This document shows positions 1 to 7,987 of a stretch of DNA of 64,000 nucleotides, one piece after another. Made by a program: the position numbers and the translations under genes. The DNA lies in NCBI RefSeq assembly GCF_009296185.1, contig NZ_WBJR01000007.1:1-64000 (forward strand), read 5' to 3'. The stretch's first letter is position 1. The number at the start of each line of letters is the position of its first letter. This DNA is from Hydrogenovibrio sp. JE_KL2 (lineage in GTDB: Bacteria > Pseudomonadota > Gammaproteobacteria > Thiomicrospirales > Thiomicrospiraceae). Below the pieces are notes generated by a model. It worked only from the letters and a program-made list of their open reading frames with translations, was not told where the DNA came from and ran no database searches.

Positions 1-144
1 TTTCTCGCCTTACCCCTTCGGGCGGCGAGTGCTTCGTTTCTCGCCTTACCCCTTCGGGCGGCGAGTGCTTCGTTTCTCGCCTTACCCCTTCGGGCGGCGA
101 GTGCTTCGTTTCTCGCCTTACCCCTTCGGGCGGCGAGTGCTTCA
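1..144. repeat. Tandem array of four 36-bp hairpin units (family A)
   Basis: Four head-to-tail 36-bp units start at 1, 37, 73 and 109. They are identical apart from the final base of the fourth. Each unit holds a palindrome, CTCGCC then 14 nt then GGCGAG, with a CCTTCGG tetraloop-like core. There are no unique spacers. The array begins at the window edge and probably continues leftward. It lies beyond the 3' end of the gamma-glutamyltransferase gene. Related copies lie at 3398-3423 and 24465-24536. Confidence 0.9.
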
Positions 145-152
145 TTTGTCTA

Positions 153-170
153 AAAACTGCCAGGTTGGGG
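153..170. repeat. Family B repeat arm (single, G4 end)
   Basis: AAAACTGCCAGGTTGGGG differs from the family consensus by one missing T. It lies between the tandem hairpin array and the stop codon of the gamma-glutamyltransferase gene. A partner arm in opposite orientation may lie left of the window, as at 24439-24557 where two B arms flank family A units. Confidence 0.8.
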
Positions 171-175
171 AAAGG

Positions 176-2035
176 TTATTCCATTTTTGATTCAGGCATC
201 TGTTGTTCGTCAGAAGACTCATCTTCTTCCAGAGGTTGTGCCGGCGCCTTGGCAAACACTTTGGCTTCGCCCCGTCCACGGTTATCAGATGCCGCCTGCC
301 ATTGTCCTTGACGTTTCACCACCAATTGCACATCCCCCATATAATCGTTTTTGCGCACCGTGTAGCCCATCAATCGCAATGCGTCTTTGGTAGCCTTTGG
401 CAAGCTTGGGTTGTAGTCGATCTGGTCTTTTGGAAACAGTTGGTGATGCACACGTGTTGCATTCACCGCATCCTGGGCATCCATGTGTTTGTTCAACGTA
501 TTGACAATGGTTTGGAACACCGAGGTGATAATGGTGGAGCCGCCTGGTGTGCCGACCGCCATCACCGCCTGATTGTCTTTAAGCAAGATCGTCGGTGTCA
601 TCGAAGATAGCATACGTTTTTCCGGCTCAATGGCATTGGCATGCCCACCAACCACACCAAACACATTCGCAACCCCCGGTTTACTGCTGAAATCATCCAT
701 TTCATCGTTCATCAGAAAACCGCAACCCTCTATCACCACACCATTACCAAACGGCATATTCAGCGTATAAGTATTGGATACAGCGTTGCCATCAAAATCG
801 ACAATGGAAAAATGTGTGGTTTCCGGCGATTCGATTTTGCCGGGTTGGATACTCTCGGTTTCGGAGGGGCCATCCCACTCCACTCCTTCTGCACGATGGG
901 AAATATAATCATCGGAAATCAACTGCTTCACAGGCACTTCGACAAAGTCAGGGTCGCCGAGATATTTGGCTCGGTCAGCGTAAACCCGTTTCTCCATCTC
1001 TGCATAAAAATGGGCTTCAAATGCTTGCTCGGGAATGCCCTCTTTTTTCGCCAACGCCAATTGACGGCGATACTCAGGCTCCAACAGTGCTTTCATCTTC
1101 AGCAACTGAACCAAAGCAACGCCACCGGAGCTCGGAGGTGGGGCAGAGACCAGAGTGTAACCTTTCCATTCAGCTTGAATTGGCGCACGCCACTTGGCCT
1201 CATAATCCGCTAAATCCTTCAGCGTGATTAGCCCATCATGCGCCTGCATTTGTTTGACAATCGCCATGGCGGTTTCACCGTGATAGAAGTCATCCGCGCC
1301 CTCTTCAGCAATGCGTTTCAAGGTTGAAGCCAGTTCAGGCTGTTTAAACAAGTGATTCGTTTTCAGCCCAGAAAAGTACTGATTGAAATTCAAGTCTTCT
1401 GATTTATCCGCCACCCAGTGTTGATACCACTTACGCGTGGTGACCAGTTCCGACGGCACCATGAAACCGTTTTGCGCATAGTCGATTGCCGGCTGTAGAA
1501 GCAGACGCCAAGGCATGGAACCAAACCGTTGATGCGCCATCCACAGCCCCATCACCGTTCCCGGCACACCCGATGCCTGATAACCAATCAGCGAGCGATA
1601 AGGAATAACTTTTCGATTGTCGTCCAAATACATATTGGCGCTTGCGGCTTTGGGCGCTTTTTCGCGGTAATCCAGAAAGTAGGCGTGTTTATCTGTGCCG
1701 ACTGACTGTACGCCTTGCGGTTGAAACCTAGCGGTTTCGCTGGCATAAAGCGTCATAAAGCCGCCCCCACCGATATTACCGGCTTCGGGATAGGTCACCG
1801 CCAACACAAAGGCAGATGCCACCGCGGCATCTACGGCATTGCCACCTTGTTGTAGAATTTTTTGCGCTGTCTCGGCACTGAACGCATCCGGCATAGCGAT
1901 AGCGGCATTCGATGCTTGTGCCGGTAAAACGATCCAAACCAACAACCACCCGAAAATAACCAGTCGTAAAGACTGAGTCCCGCGTTCAACGAAGCGGTTG
2001 GCGAAGGCAGTGGCGGTGCTAAAAAAACGGTTCAT
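176..2035 (-). CDS. ggt: Gamma-glutamyltransferase, periplasmic/secreted
   Basis: This is an N-terminal-nucleophile hydrolase that removes the gamma-glutamyl group from glutathione and related compounds and transfers it to water or amino acids. The 619-residue length fits a full proenzyme. A hydrophobic stretch near residues 24-42 ending in AQA looks like a signal peptide with a long n-region, so the true start could be further inside. The N-terminal GGNAVDAAVA and GNIGGGGF motifs are present. Autocleavage should occur before the nucleophile Thr at about residue 407 in ETTHFSIVD, giving large and small subunits. The small subunit carries the MLSSMTPTI and GTPGGS motifs. Nothing is missing. 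The neighbouring DUF815 gene is 9 bp upstream in the same direction, so the two may be co-transcribed. Glutathione recycling is the likeliest role. Confidence 0.93.
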   Translation of the reverse strand: MNRFFSTATAFANRFVERGTQSLRLVIFGWLLVWIVLPAQASNAAIAMPDAFSAETAQKILQQGGNAVDAAVASAFVLAVTYPEAGNIGGGGFMTLYASETARFQPQGVQSVGTDKHAYFLDYREKAPKAASANMYLDDNRKVIPYRSLIGYQASGVPGTVMGLWMAHQRFGSMPWRLLLQPAIDYAQNGFMVPSELVTTRKWYQHWVADKSEDLNFNQYFSGLKTNHLFKQPELASTLKRIAEEGADDFYHGETAMAIVKQMQAHDGLITLKDLADYEAKWRAPIQAEWKGYTLVSAPPPSSGGVALVQLLKMKALLEPEYRRQLALAKKEGIPEQAFEAHFYAEMEKRVYADRAKYLGDPDFVEVPVKQLISDDYISHRAEGVEWDGPSETESIQPGKIESPETTHFSIVDFDGNAVSNTYTLNMPFGNGVVIEGCGFLMNDEMDDFSSKPGVANVFGVVGGHANAIEPEKRMLSSMTPTILLKDNQAVMAVGTPGGSTIITSVFQTIVNTLNKHMDAQDAVNATRVHHQLFPKDQIDYNPSLPKATKDALRLMGYTVRKNDYMGDVQLVVKRQGQWQAASDNRGRGEAKVFAKAPAQPLEEDESSDEQQMPESKME

Positions 2036-2044
2036 CTGGTCGCC

Positions 2045-2842
2045 CTAATCTTGAATGGGATTACGCACAAGATAGTCCTGGAAAAACTGCTTGGCGATAC
2101 GTCCGCTTCGGCTGCCGCGTGCCGTGGCAAAACGTACGGCTTCCAAGTGCAGCTGTTCAAGCTCCGTTGGCGAGTGTTCGATATTCACCTCCTTGAACAA
2201 GGCTTCAACCATCTCTAGGTACAACACTTGATCTGGCGCATAAAATGATAGGCTCATCCCGAAACGGTCGGCAAGTGACAGCTTCTCCTGCAAACGATCA
2301 CCAAAATGAATCTCGCCATTGGCGGTTTGGGTATCGAGATTATCCTGATGGTGCTCGGCAACCAGATGGCGGCGGTTAGAAGTGGCGACCATCAAAATAT
2401 TACGCGCCGGCAGTTCAATGGAACCTTCCATCAACACTTTCAAATAACGGTAACTATTGTCGCCATCATCAAACGACAAATCATCGCAATAAATCACAAA
2501 ACGCCAAGGTAGATCTCGGATTTGATCGCTGATTTCGGGAAGGTCGGCTATATCTTCCTTCTCCAACTCAATCACACGTAAGCTTTGGTCATGAAAATGG
2601 TTCAACGCCGCTTTCATCAAAGAGGATTTTCCTGTGCCCCGCGCCCCCCAAAGCAGCACATGATTGGCAGGCTGCCCGGCAATGAAGCTTTGCAGGTTTT
2701 GACAAAACAGGGTCTTTTGCCGCTCAATGCCCAAAAGGTTTGAGAGCTTAATAGGGTCTAATGCCTCGACAGGCTTGAACTTGCCTTTTTTTGCTCGCCA
2801 AATGGCAGCGACATGTTTGTCCCAACGAATTTTCTTTGACAT
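2045..2842 (-). CDS. DUF815 family AAA-type ATPase
   Basis: This is a 265-residue P-loop ATPase of the DUF815 family, whose cellular role is not established. Walker A is WGARGTGKSS near residue 70. Walker B is VIYCDDLSF near residue 118, followed by the sensor segment ILMVATSNRRHL. The C-terminal part with SLADRFGMSLSF and a helical lid resembles AAA+ clamp-loader-like domains. I place the start at 2842 rather than 2848 because AGGA lies six bases before that ATG, whereas the other ATG almost abuts it. The gene ends 9 bp before ggt, suggesting one transcription unit. There is no signal peptide, so it should be cytosolic. Confidence 0.85.
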   Translation of the reverse strand: MSKKIRWDKHVAAIWRAKKGKFKPVEALDPIKLSNLLGIERQKTLFCQNLQSFIAGQPANHVLLWGARGTGKSSLMKAALNHFHDQSLRVIELEKEDIADLPEISDQIRDLPWRFVIYCDDLSFDDGDNSYRYLKVLMEGSIELPARNILMVATSNRRHLVAEHHQDNLDTQTANGEIHFGDRLQEKLSLADRFGMSLSFYAPDQVLYLEMVEALFKEVNIEHSPTELEQLHLEAVRFATARGSRSGRIAKQFFQDYLVRNPIQD

Positions 2843-2909
2843 GACCATTCCTGTTTACGCATAAAAGTTAGATTATACGACTCAAAACGCGACAAAACAA
2901 AACCGCTCG

Positions 2910-2930
2910 AAAATCTGCCAGGTTGGGGGG
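2910..2930. repeat. Family B repeat arm (single, G6 end)
   Basis: AAAATCTGCCAGG followed by TTGGGGGG is a near-perfect family B arm in a tandem (minus/minus) intergenic space, between the stop of the parvulin gene and the start of the DUF815 gene. No opposing arm is visible within 100 bp. Confidence 0.85.
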
Positions 2931-3030
2931 ATGAAATGCGAGTGTGGAACGCCCTCATGAAATAAGGGAGAGGATGAAAGCGACGACCTATCAACGCATA
3001 TGCAAAGATCGTCGCTTGCTAAGAGATGAA

Positions 3031-3312
3031 TTACTCTGTTCTGTCTGTTACTTCAATCAAGTGATAACCGAATTGCGTTTTAACAGGACCTTCCAAAGAC
3101 CCGACATCCGCGCTGAAACAAACTTTATCAAACTCAGGAACCATCATCCCAGGACCGAACTGACCCAAATCACCACCACTGCGGCTTGAAGGACATTGAG
3201 AGTTGGTTTTTGCCACATCTGCAAAATCCGCTCCATCCAAAATCTGTTGTTTCAATTCCAACGCTTTTTCTTCTGAATCTACCAGAATGTGACGTGCTGT
3301 TGCCATTGCCAT
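3031..3312 (-). CDS. ppiC: Parvulin-type peptidyl-prolyl cis-trans isomerase
   Basis: This 93-residue single-domain parvulin catalyses cis-trans isomerisation of Xaa-Pro bonds in folding proteins. The family signature is complete: ARHILV at the N-terminus, ADFADVAKTNSQCPS, GGDLGQFGPGMMVPEF and the C-terminal GPVKTQFGYHLIEV. Without a signal peptide or chaperone domain it matches the cytosolic PpiC of enterobacteria rather than SurA or PrsA. AGGAAAT precedes the ATG at 3312 with suitable spacing. It appears to be transcribed alone, with a 314-bp upstream gap. Confidence 0.93.
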   Translation of the reverse strand: MAMATARHILVDSEEKALELKQQILDGADFADVAKTNSQCPSSRSGGDLGQFGPGMMVPEFDKVCFSADVGSLEGPVKTQFGYHLIEVTDRTE

Positions 3313-3397
3313 TGTTTTATTTCCTTTAGCTTATATTTAGAGAGCTTTACACGAGATGGATTCATGAATAAAAATGGTTAAAATTCGCCTGATTTTT

Positions 3398-3423
3398 CTC
3401 GACTTACCCCTCTGGGCGTCGAG
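3398..3423. repeat. Lone diverged family A hairpin, stem covaried
   Basis: This is the only recognisable element in the 314-bp gene-free stretch 3313-3626. CTCGAC, a 14-nt loop, then GTCGAG matches the family A unit of 1-144 except that the fifth stem pair is A-T instead of C-G on both arms. The loop also differs (CCTCTGGG instead of CCTTCGGG). The rest of the gap is AT-rich, must hold the parvulin promoter, and shows nothing else I can name. Confidence 0.7.
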
Positions 3424-3626
3424 TTCTTTGTATGTTGAAAAACTTGCTAAGAGCAAACTATTAGCTGCGTTTTCCGCCTCAATCAGACAAATTTTTTCTC
3501 ATTTTTCTTTCGCGCTCCACTCGTGCAAAACTCTCATTTAAATCAAGTATCTCTATGAATTTGGGGCGACATTATACCTGAAACACAGTATTTTTCCTGA
3601 TGAGATAATGACTTGATAATAGCGGT

Positions 3627-5729
3627 TTAATGAAACGCTTTTTTAAAGCCAAGAAAGAACTCTTGGTCAAGATTACTGGAGAGGAATGCCGCTTGCAGAT
3701 GCCCTACGCTCAAGGCAGCAGAAACCCCTGAAATGCTGCGGTTAGACGCCAAGTTATCCGTCACATAACGCAAGCTGCCATCTCCGACTGATTGCGGGTG
3801 CTGATAGCCGATACGCGCGTTGTCGTTTTGCCAAAAACCCAGCAAACCAACACGCCAACGGGGGTTCAGCTGCGCTCGATAACCGGCGTAGTATTTCTGG
3901 CTATCAATATTATAGTTTTGGATTAAGCTTTGTCCCGGCTGAGTTTGGCGTGACCAATCCAGCCCAGCCAACCAGCCGTTATGCTGATACTCGGTTTGCA
4001 CGCCGGAAAGCGTCTCGGTCTGCGCGCCCGTAAAAGCACTGGTATTCTCTGAAGCCAACCAGTAAGGCATGATACGCAACCCTTTAAACCCTAGGCTGGC
4101 TTTCATGCCTTGCACCGCAGGCTCGGTTTGTGCCATGGCAGTGACATGATTTGCTTGATTCGGACTCGGCGCGGTGGCACTCATTCCCACAGACATGCCT
4201 GAAAAATGCCCGGTTAAGGATACCTGCCCCAAAACTGACGTATTAAGATTCTGTTGATAGCCCGATGCCATGCCCAAAAACCATAATCCGCTATCCTGAC
4301 GTTCATTGCTGTGAGTGCCGGTCATTGAAAACCCTAACTGCAAATTTGGGCTAAGTTGCTGATGATAATTCACCGGCGCATCGACATAAGCACGCACGGT
4401 TTTATCCAAACCGGATTGATAGGTCTGCACCGGCGTTTCATAGTGCAAGGTGAAGTCACGACCATAACTGTCTACAAATGCGGTACTGGCATTCACCGTT
4501 TTGAAGCCTGCCGGCAAAGTCACCACGGCTGAAGATAAAGGGACACTGGCCGTAGAGGTCGATGTCGTTACACTGGCAACCGGAACCGTTGTCTTACCCA
4601 CAGGCGAAAAGGCAGACTTAAGGTCAACAATCCCCTGCCCGAATGTCGCTGCCGAGTAGCCGGTAAAACTGCGATTCGCGGTATCAATAATGATCTGTTC
4701 CAACTGCACGCCCGTCAGACTTTGCCAGCGCTGTTTCATCACCGCCAACGCCCCGGAAACATTCGCCGCCGCGCCGGATGTGCCCACTGAATATAAGGTG
4801 CTATAACCGTTCGTCACTTCGCTTTGTGCCGGTGCCACCACAAAGCGTGCCTGCACATCGGTATCAGAACCAGCATAATTGGAAAAATACGCCAGTGTTT
4901 TATTGTCGTAGGTGGCACCAACGATCAGGATATTGCTCTTGGCATTCGATTTGACCCAATCCTGATAACCGGAGGTGGTCACTAACAGCGAAGACACGCT
5001 TTTGGAATCATTTCCTGCGGAATGGACGATAGCAACCTGACTGGTGACCGCTTGGTTTTTGATGCTATTCAGCTCACTCTCAATATTGCTGTGCGCCGAA
5101 CCGGTATAACTAACCAACGCACCATAGCCGAAAGACAAATTAATGATGTCCGCGCTATGATTTACTGACCATTCAACGCCCTTTATCATCGATGTACGGT
5201 TCGCATTGCCGTTGGTATCGGCAATCACGCCATTGAGAATATTGGCGTCCGGTGCAGCACCATAAGTGGCGGAACCGATGACTTGCGACATATCATCACC
5301 ATGGTTGGCGTTATAGATGGAAGTGTCACTGTTTTTGACGATTTGGTCATGAGTGAAATCCGCATCATAACGAAGGTTGGCGGACAAAGGAATGTTTCGA
5401 TCATTAATGTCCCAGACAGGCATTCCCGTATCCAAAACCGCAACCGTCACGTCCTTGCCGGTATAGCCGGCATCACGCCAAGGTTTCAGCCCCATTTGGA
5501 TTGCATTGGAAGTCAAGGTACTGGCAATCGGAATTCTGGAAACAGCAGTATCGCTTGAGGTTGCAGGGGGGGATTGATGCACTTGATTGGAACCACACCC
5601 GGACAACAGGAAAAACACCGACAAACTCAGTCCATAGGCAATTTTCTTGTAAACACCAATATTCACGGCGCGAGTCCCTTTATCCGACACTGGTTTGATC
5701 ACTTTTTCCAAGGAGGTTTTCCCAATCAA
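3627..5729 (-). CDS. Subtilisin-like (S8) surface lipoprotein, SphB1-like
   Basis: This is a serine protease of the subtilase family, likely anchored in the outer membrane. The lipobox LLSGC puts the lipidated Cys at about residue 45. The catalytic triad is complete: Asp in VAVLDTG (about 100), His in NHGDDMS (about 143), and Ser in VGTSGAAA (about 318). About 280 residues after the protease domain are rich in alternating beta-strand patterns and resemble an autotransporter barrel. This matches the known lipoprotein-autotransporter subtilase SphB1 of Bordetella, which matures surface proteins. The terminus FFLGFKKAFH is not a classic aromatic barrel end, so autotransport is inference. A GTG at residue 22 with GGGA upstream is an alternative start that gives a more ordinary lipoprotein signal. 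It is divergent from the mevalonate block. Confidence 0.85.
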   Translation of the reverse strand: MIGKTSLEKVIKPVSDKGTRAVNIGVYKKIAYGLSLSVFFLLSGCGSNQVHQSPPATSSDTAVSRIPIASTLTSNAIQMGLKPWRDAGYTGKDVTVAVLDTGMPVWDINDRNIPLSANLRYDADFTHDQIVKNSDTSIYNANHGDDMSQVIGSATYGAAPDANILNGVIADTNGNANRTSMIKGVEWSVNHSADIINLSFGYGALVSYTGSAHSNIESELNSIKNQAVTSQVAIVHSAGNDSKSVSSLLVTTSGYQDWVKSNAKSNILIVGATYDNKTLAYFSNYAGSDTDVQARFVVAPAQSEVTNGYSTLYSVGTSGAAANVSGALAVMKQRWQSLTGVQLEQIIIDTANRSFTGYSAATFGQGIVDLKSAFSPVGKTTVPVASVTTSTSTASVPLSSAVVTLPAGFKTVNASTAFVDSYGRDFTLHYETPVQTYQSGLDKTVRAYVDAPVNYHQQLSPNLQLGFSMTGTHSNERQDSGLWFLGMASGYQQNLNTSVLGQVSLTGHFSGMSVGMSATAPSPNQANHVTAMAQTEPAVQGMKASLGFKGLRIMPYWLASENTSAFTGAQTETLSGVQTEYQHNGWLAGLDWSRQTQPGQSLIQNYNIDSQKYYAGYRAQLNPRWRVGLLGFWQNDNARIGYQHPQSVGDGSLRYVTDNLASNRSISGVSAALSVGHLQAAFLSSNLDQEFFLGFKKAFH

Positions 5730-5807
5730 TTTACTTGGCGTTACGGACGGCGATTCACAAAAAACATCTTCTCACCACATTCGCCATTACAATGAAAAAA
5801 TCCGATA

Positions 5808-5813
5808 TATAAT
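5808..5813 (+). promoter_or_regulatory. Candidate -10 box close to the mvaA start
   Basis: A perfect TATAAT lies 8 bp before the ATG at 5822. Initiation about 7 bp downstream would place the transcript start almost on the start codon. The -35 region is poor (CATTAC at 17-bp spacing). No ribosome-binding site precedes the ATG. Confidence 0.4.
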
Positions 5814-5821
5814 AACCCACT

Positions 5822-6889
5822 ATGACGACTGAATCGATGAATCAAACTTCAAATTTTGCACAGATTCCTATGCAATCTGTAGGCCCTTTCAAATTGATTG
5901 GTGATGTTTGCACCGATGATTTGATGGTTCCGATGGCAACTTACGAAACACCACTTTGGCCTTCAGTGGCTCGTGGCGCGCGCGTAACCCACCACAGTGG
6001 CGGTATCCGCGTCACGGTAATGGACGAACGTATGTCTCGCTCCATTCTGTTGGAAGCACCGGATGCCGGCGTTGCCCGTGAGCGTTTAAGACACATACAA
6101 CAACGTCAAGACAAGTTGCAAACTGTTATCTCCGAGTCCAGTCGCTTTGCAAAATTAATCGACCTCAACTGGCAGGTGATTGGCAACCTGATTTATCTAC
6201 GTTTGGAACTAACTACCGGCGATGCTTCCGGGCATAATATGGTAACCAATGCTGCCGATAAATTAATTCCTTGGCTATTGAAAACCTACGCGGATTTATC
6301 CTACGTTTCCATCTCCGCCAACTATTGCACCGATAAAAAAGTGTCCGCCGTCAACGGCATCCTAGGGCGTGGTAAAAACGTGGTTTGTGAAGCCACCATT
6401 CCACGCAAACTTTGTCAGCGTTTTTTAAAAACCACACCGGAAGCTTTGGTTGACCTTCATATCAAAAAAGATTTGATTGGTAGTATCGTTTCCGGCGGGC
6501 TGCGAAGCGCCAACGCCCATGTTGCGAATATGCTGCTCGGCTTTTATCTTGCCACCGGGCAGGATGCCGCCAATATCGTCGAAGGTTCTCAAGCCATCAA
6601 TCATGTCGAAGTGACTGCCGATGGGGACTTGTATTTTTCCACTACCCTGCCGAACCTGATTGTCGGCAGTGTTGGTAACGGCAAAGGGCTTGAATTCGTC
6701 CAGCAAAACCTGGAACAACTCGGCTGCCTGAACCCAGATGCAGAACCGGGCGAAAACGCCCGCCGTTTGGCTTGCATTGCTGGCGCAACGGCGCTATGTG
6801 GTGAGCTGTCTTTATTGGCCGCACAAACCAACCCCGGCGAGCTGATGGCAGCGCACATCAAGCTGGAACGTTCGGCAAAGAACGTCTAA
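5822..6889 (+). CDS. mvaA: Hydroxymethylglutaryl-CoA reductase, class I-like
   Basis: It reduces HMG-CoA to mevalonate, the committed step of the mevalonate route. Catalytic residues follow the class I (eukaryote/archaea type) pattern: Glu42 in ATYETPL, Lys172 in NYCTDKK, Asp248 in TGQDAAN and His345 near the C-terminus in MAAHIKLERS. The nucleotide-binding loop reads DASGHNM where animal enzymes have DAMGMNM. There is no membrane anchor, so the 355-residue protein is soluble. It opens a three-gene block with the isomerase (start 35 bp after this stop) and HMG-CoA synthase. No Shine-Dalgarno precedes the ATG at 5822, and later ATGs at 5837 and 5870 are no better, so leaderless translation is possible. 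A class I-like enzyme in a gammaproteobacterium suggests ancient transfer. Confidence 0.93.
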   Translation: MTTESMNQTSNFAQIPMQSVGPFKLIGDVCTDDLMVPMATYETPLWPSVARGARVTHHSGGIRVTVMDERMSRSILLEAPDAGVARERLRHIQQRQDKLQTVISESSRFAKLIDLNWQVIGNLIYLRLELTTGDASGHNMVTNAADKLIPWLLKTYADLSYVSISANYCTDKKVSAVNGILGRGKNVVCEATIPRKLCQRFLKTTPEALVDLHIKKDLIGSIVSGGLRSANAHVANMLLGFYLATGQDAANIVEGSQAINHVEVTADGDLYFSTTLPNLIVGSVGNGKGLEFVQQNLEQLGCLNPDAEPGENARRLACIAGATALCGELSLLAAQTNPGELMAAHIKLERSAKNV

Positions 6890-6924
6890 TTGATTCAGTC
6901 TATTTGTTTCAACGGAATTCATTC

Positions 6925-7968
6925 ATGACCCGCCAAAACGACTTTATTCATCAACGCAAACAGGATCATATCCAAACGATATTGGATGACCCTCAAATCG
7001 AGCGTCAGCAAAGCGGATTCGATCAGATTCAGCTCTCCCACAGTGCCTTGCCGGAGTGCGACTTTGATGCCATCAATACCCAGACAGAATTCTTAGGCAA
7101 TCCCCTTTCCTTTCCGCTGTTGATTTCTTCAATGACCGGCGGCAGGTCAGCAAACCTGATGAAAATCAATCAAACCCTTGCAGAGGCGGCTGAAGCCATG
7201 CAAGTAGCTATGGCCGTTGGCTCGCAACGAGTGATGATTGAAGATGCCTCGGCGGAAGAAAGCTTCAAGCTAAGACGCTATGCCCCAACCGTGCCACTGA
7301 TTGCAAACATGGGTGCGGTGCAATTGAATTACGGTTTTGGTCGCGATGATGCCCTGCGCATGGTCGAAACCCTTGAAGCGGATGCGCTTTACCTTCACCT
7401 GAACCCTTTACAGGAAGTGATTCAACCCGAAGGCGATAAAAACTTCACCGGCTTGCTCGATAAAATCCGTCAGCTTGCTGCCGACTTCCCTGTGCCGATT
7501 ATCCTCAAAGAAGTCGGATGCGGCTTGTCCGCGACGGATATCGAAAAAGGATTGCAAGCGGGAATCAACTGGTTTGATTTGGCCGGACGTGGCGGCACCT
7601 CTTGGAGCCGAATCGAAGCGCATCGTCATGGCGACATCAAGGCGCAAGAACTAGGCGTTTTGTTCCAGGATTGGGGTCTGACGACACCACAAGCTCTCCT
7701 ACAAGCCCGTCCATATCAAGACCGCGCGCATTTTATCGCCAGCGGCGGCATTCGCAATGGCATTGATATGGTGAAATCAGTTATAATGGGCGCCCAAATT
7801 TGCGGCATCGCGGCACCTTTTCTGGAACCAGCAATGGACTCCACCGAAGCGACCGTGGCGAAAATACAGCAGTTTGCCAATGAATTCCGCACGGCGCAGT
7901 TCTTATTGGGTGCTTCGGACCGCTCGCAGCTGTTTTTAAATGACAATTTGATTCTCAATAGACAATAA
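6925..7968 (+). CDS. fni: Type 2 isopentenyl-diphosphate isomerase (FMN-dependent)
   Basis: It interconverts IPP and DMAPP using reduced FMN, the last step before prenyl chain synthesis. The 347-residue TIM barrel shows the type 2 signatures: an early FIHQRKQDH, ISSMTGG in the substrate/FMN region, the AVGSQRVM strand, ANMGAVQLNYG, LHLNPLQE, ILKEVGCGLS, and DLAGRGGTSWSRIE for phosphate binding. The C-terminal ASGGIRNGIDMVKS is the standard FMN-phosphate loop. I chose the ATG at 6925 because GGAA lies eight bases upstream. A TTG at 6904 would add seven residues but lacks a ribosome-binding site. It lies between the HMG-CoA reductase and synthase genes, consistent with one operon. Confidence 0.95.
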   Translation: MTRQNDFIHQRKQDHIQTILDDPQIERQQSGFDQIQLSHSALPECDFDAINTQTEFLGNPLSFPLLISSMTGGRSANLMKINQTLAEAAEAMQVAMAVGSQRVMIEDASAEESFKLRRYAPTVPLIANMGAVQLNYGFGRDDALRMVETLEADALYLHLNPLQEVIQPEGDKNFTGLLDKIRQLAADFPVPIILKEVGCGLSATDIEKGLQAGINWFDLAGRGGTSWSRIEAHRHGDIKAQELGVLFQDWGLTTPQALLQARPYQDRAHFIASGGIRNGIDMVKSVIMGAQICGIAAPFLEPAMDSTEATVAKIQQFANEFRTAQFLLGASDRSQLFLNDNLILNRQ

Positions 7969-7987
7969 AGAAAAGAACGCCTCTAAA

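Noticed and set aside
1-144. Possible CRISPR array at the window start
   Set aside because: The 36-bp units follow each other with no unique spacers and contain an internal hairpin with a tetraloop. No cas gene is nearby.
641-1213. Long plus-strand open frame opposite the gamma-glutamyltransferase gene
   Set aside because: It shows no domain or signal, while the minus-strand gene carries all catalytic motifs. It is a shadow frame.
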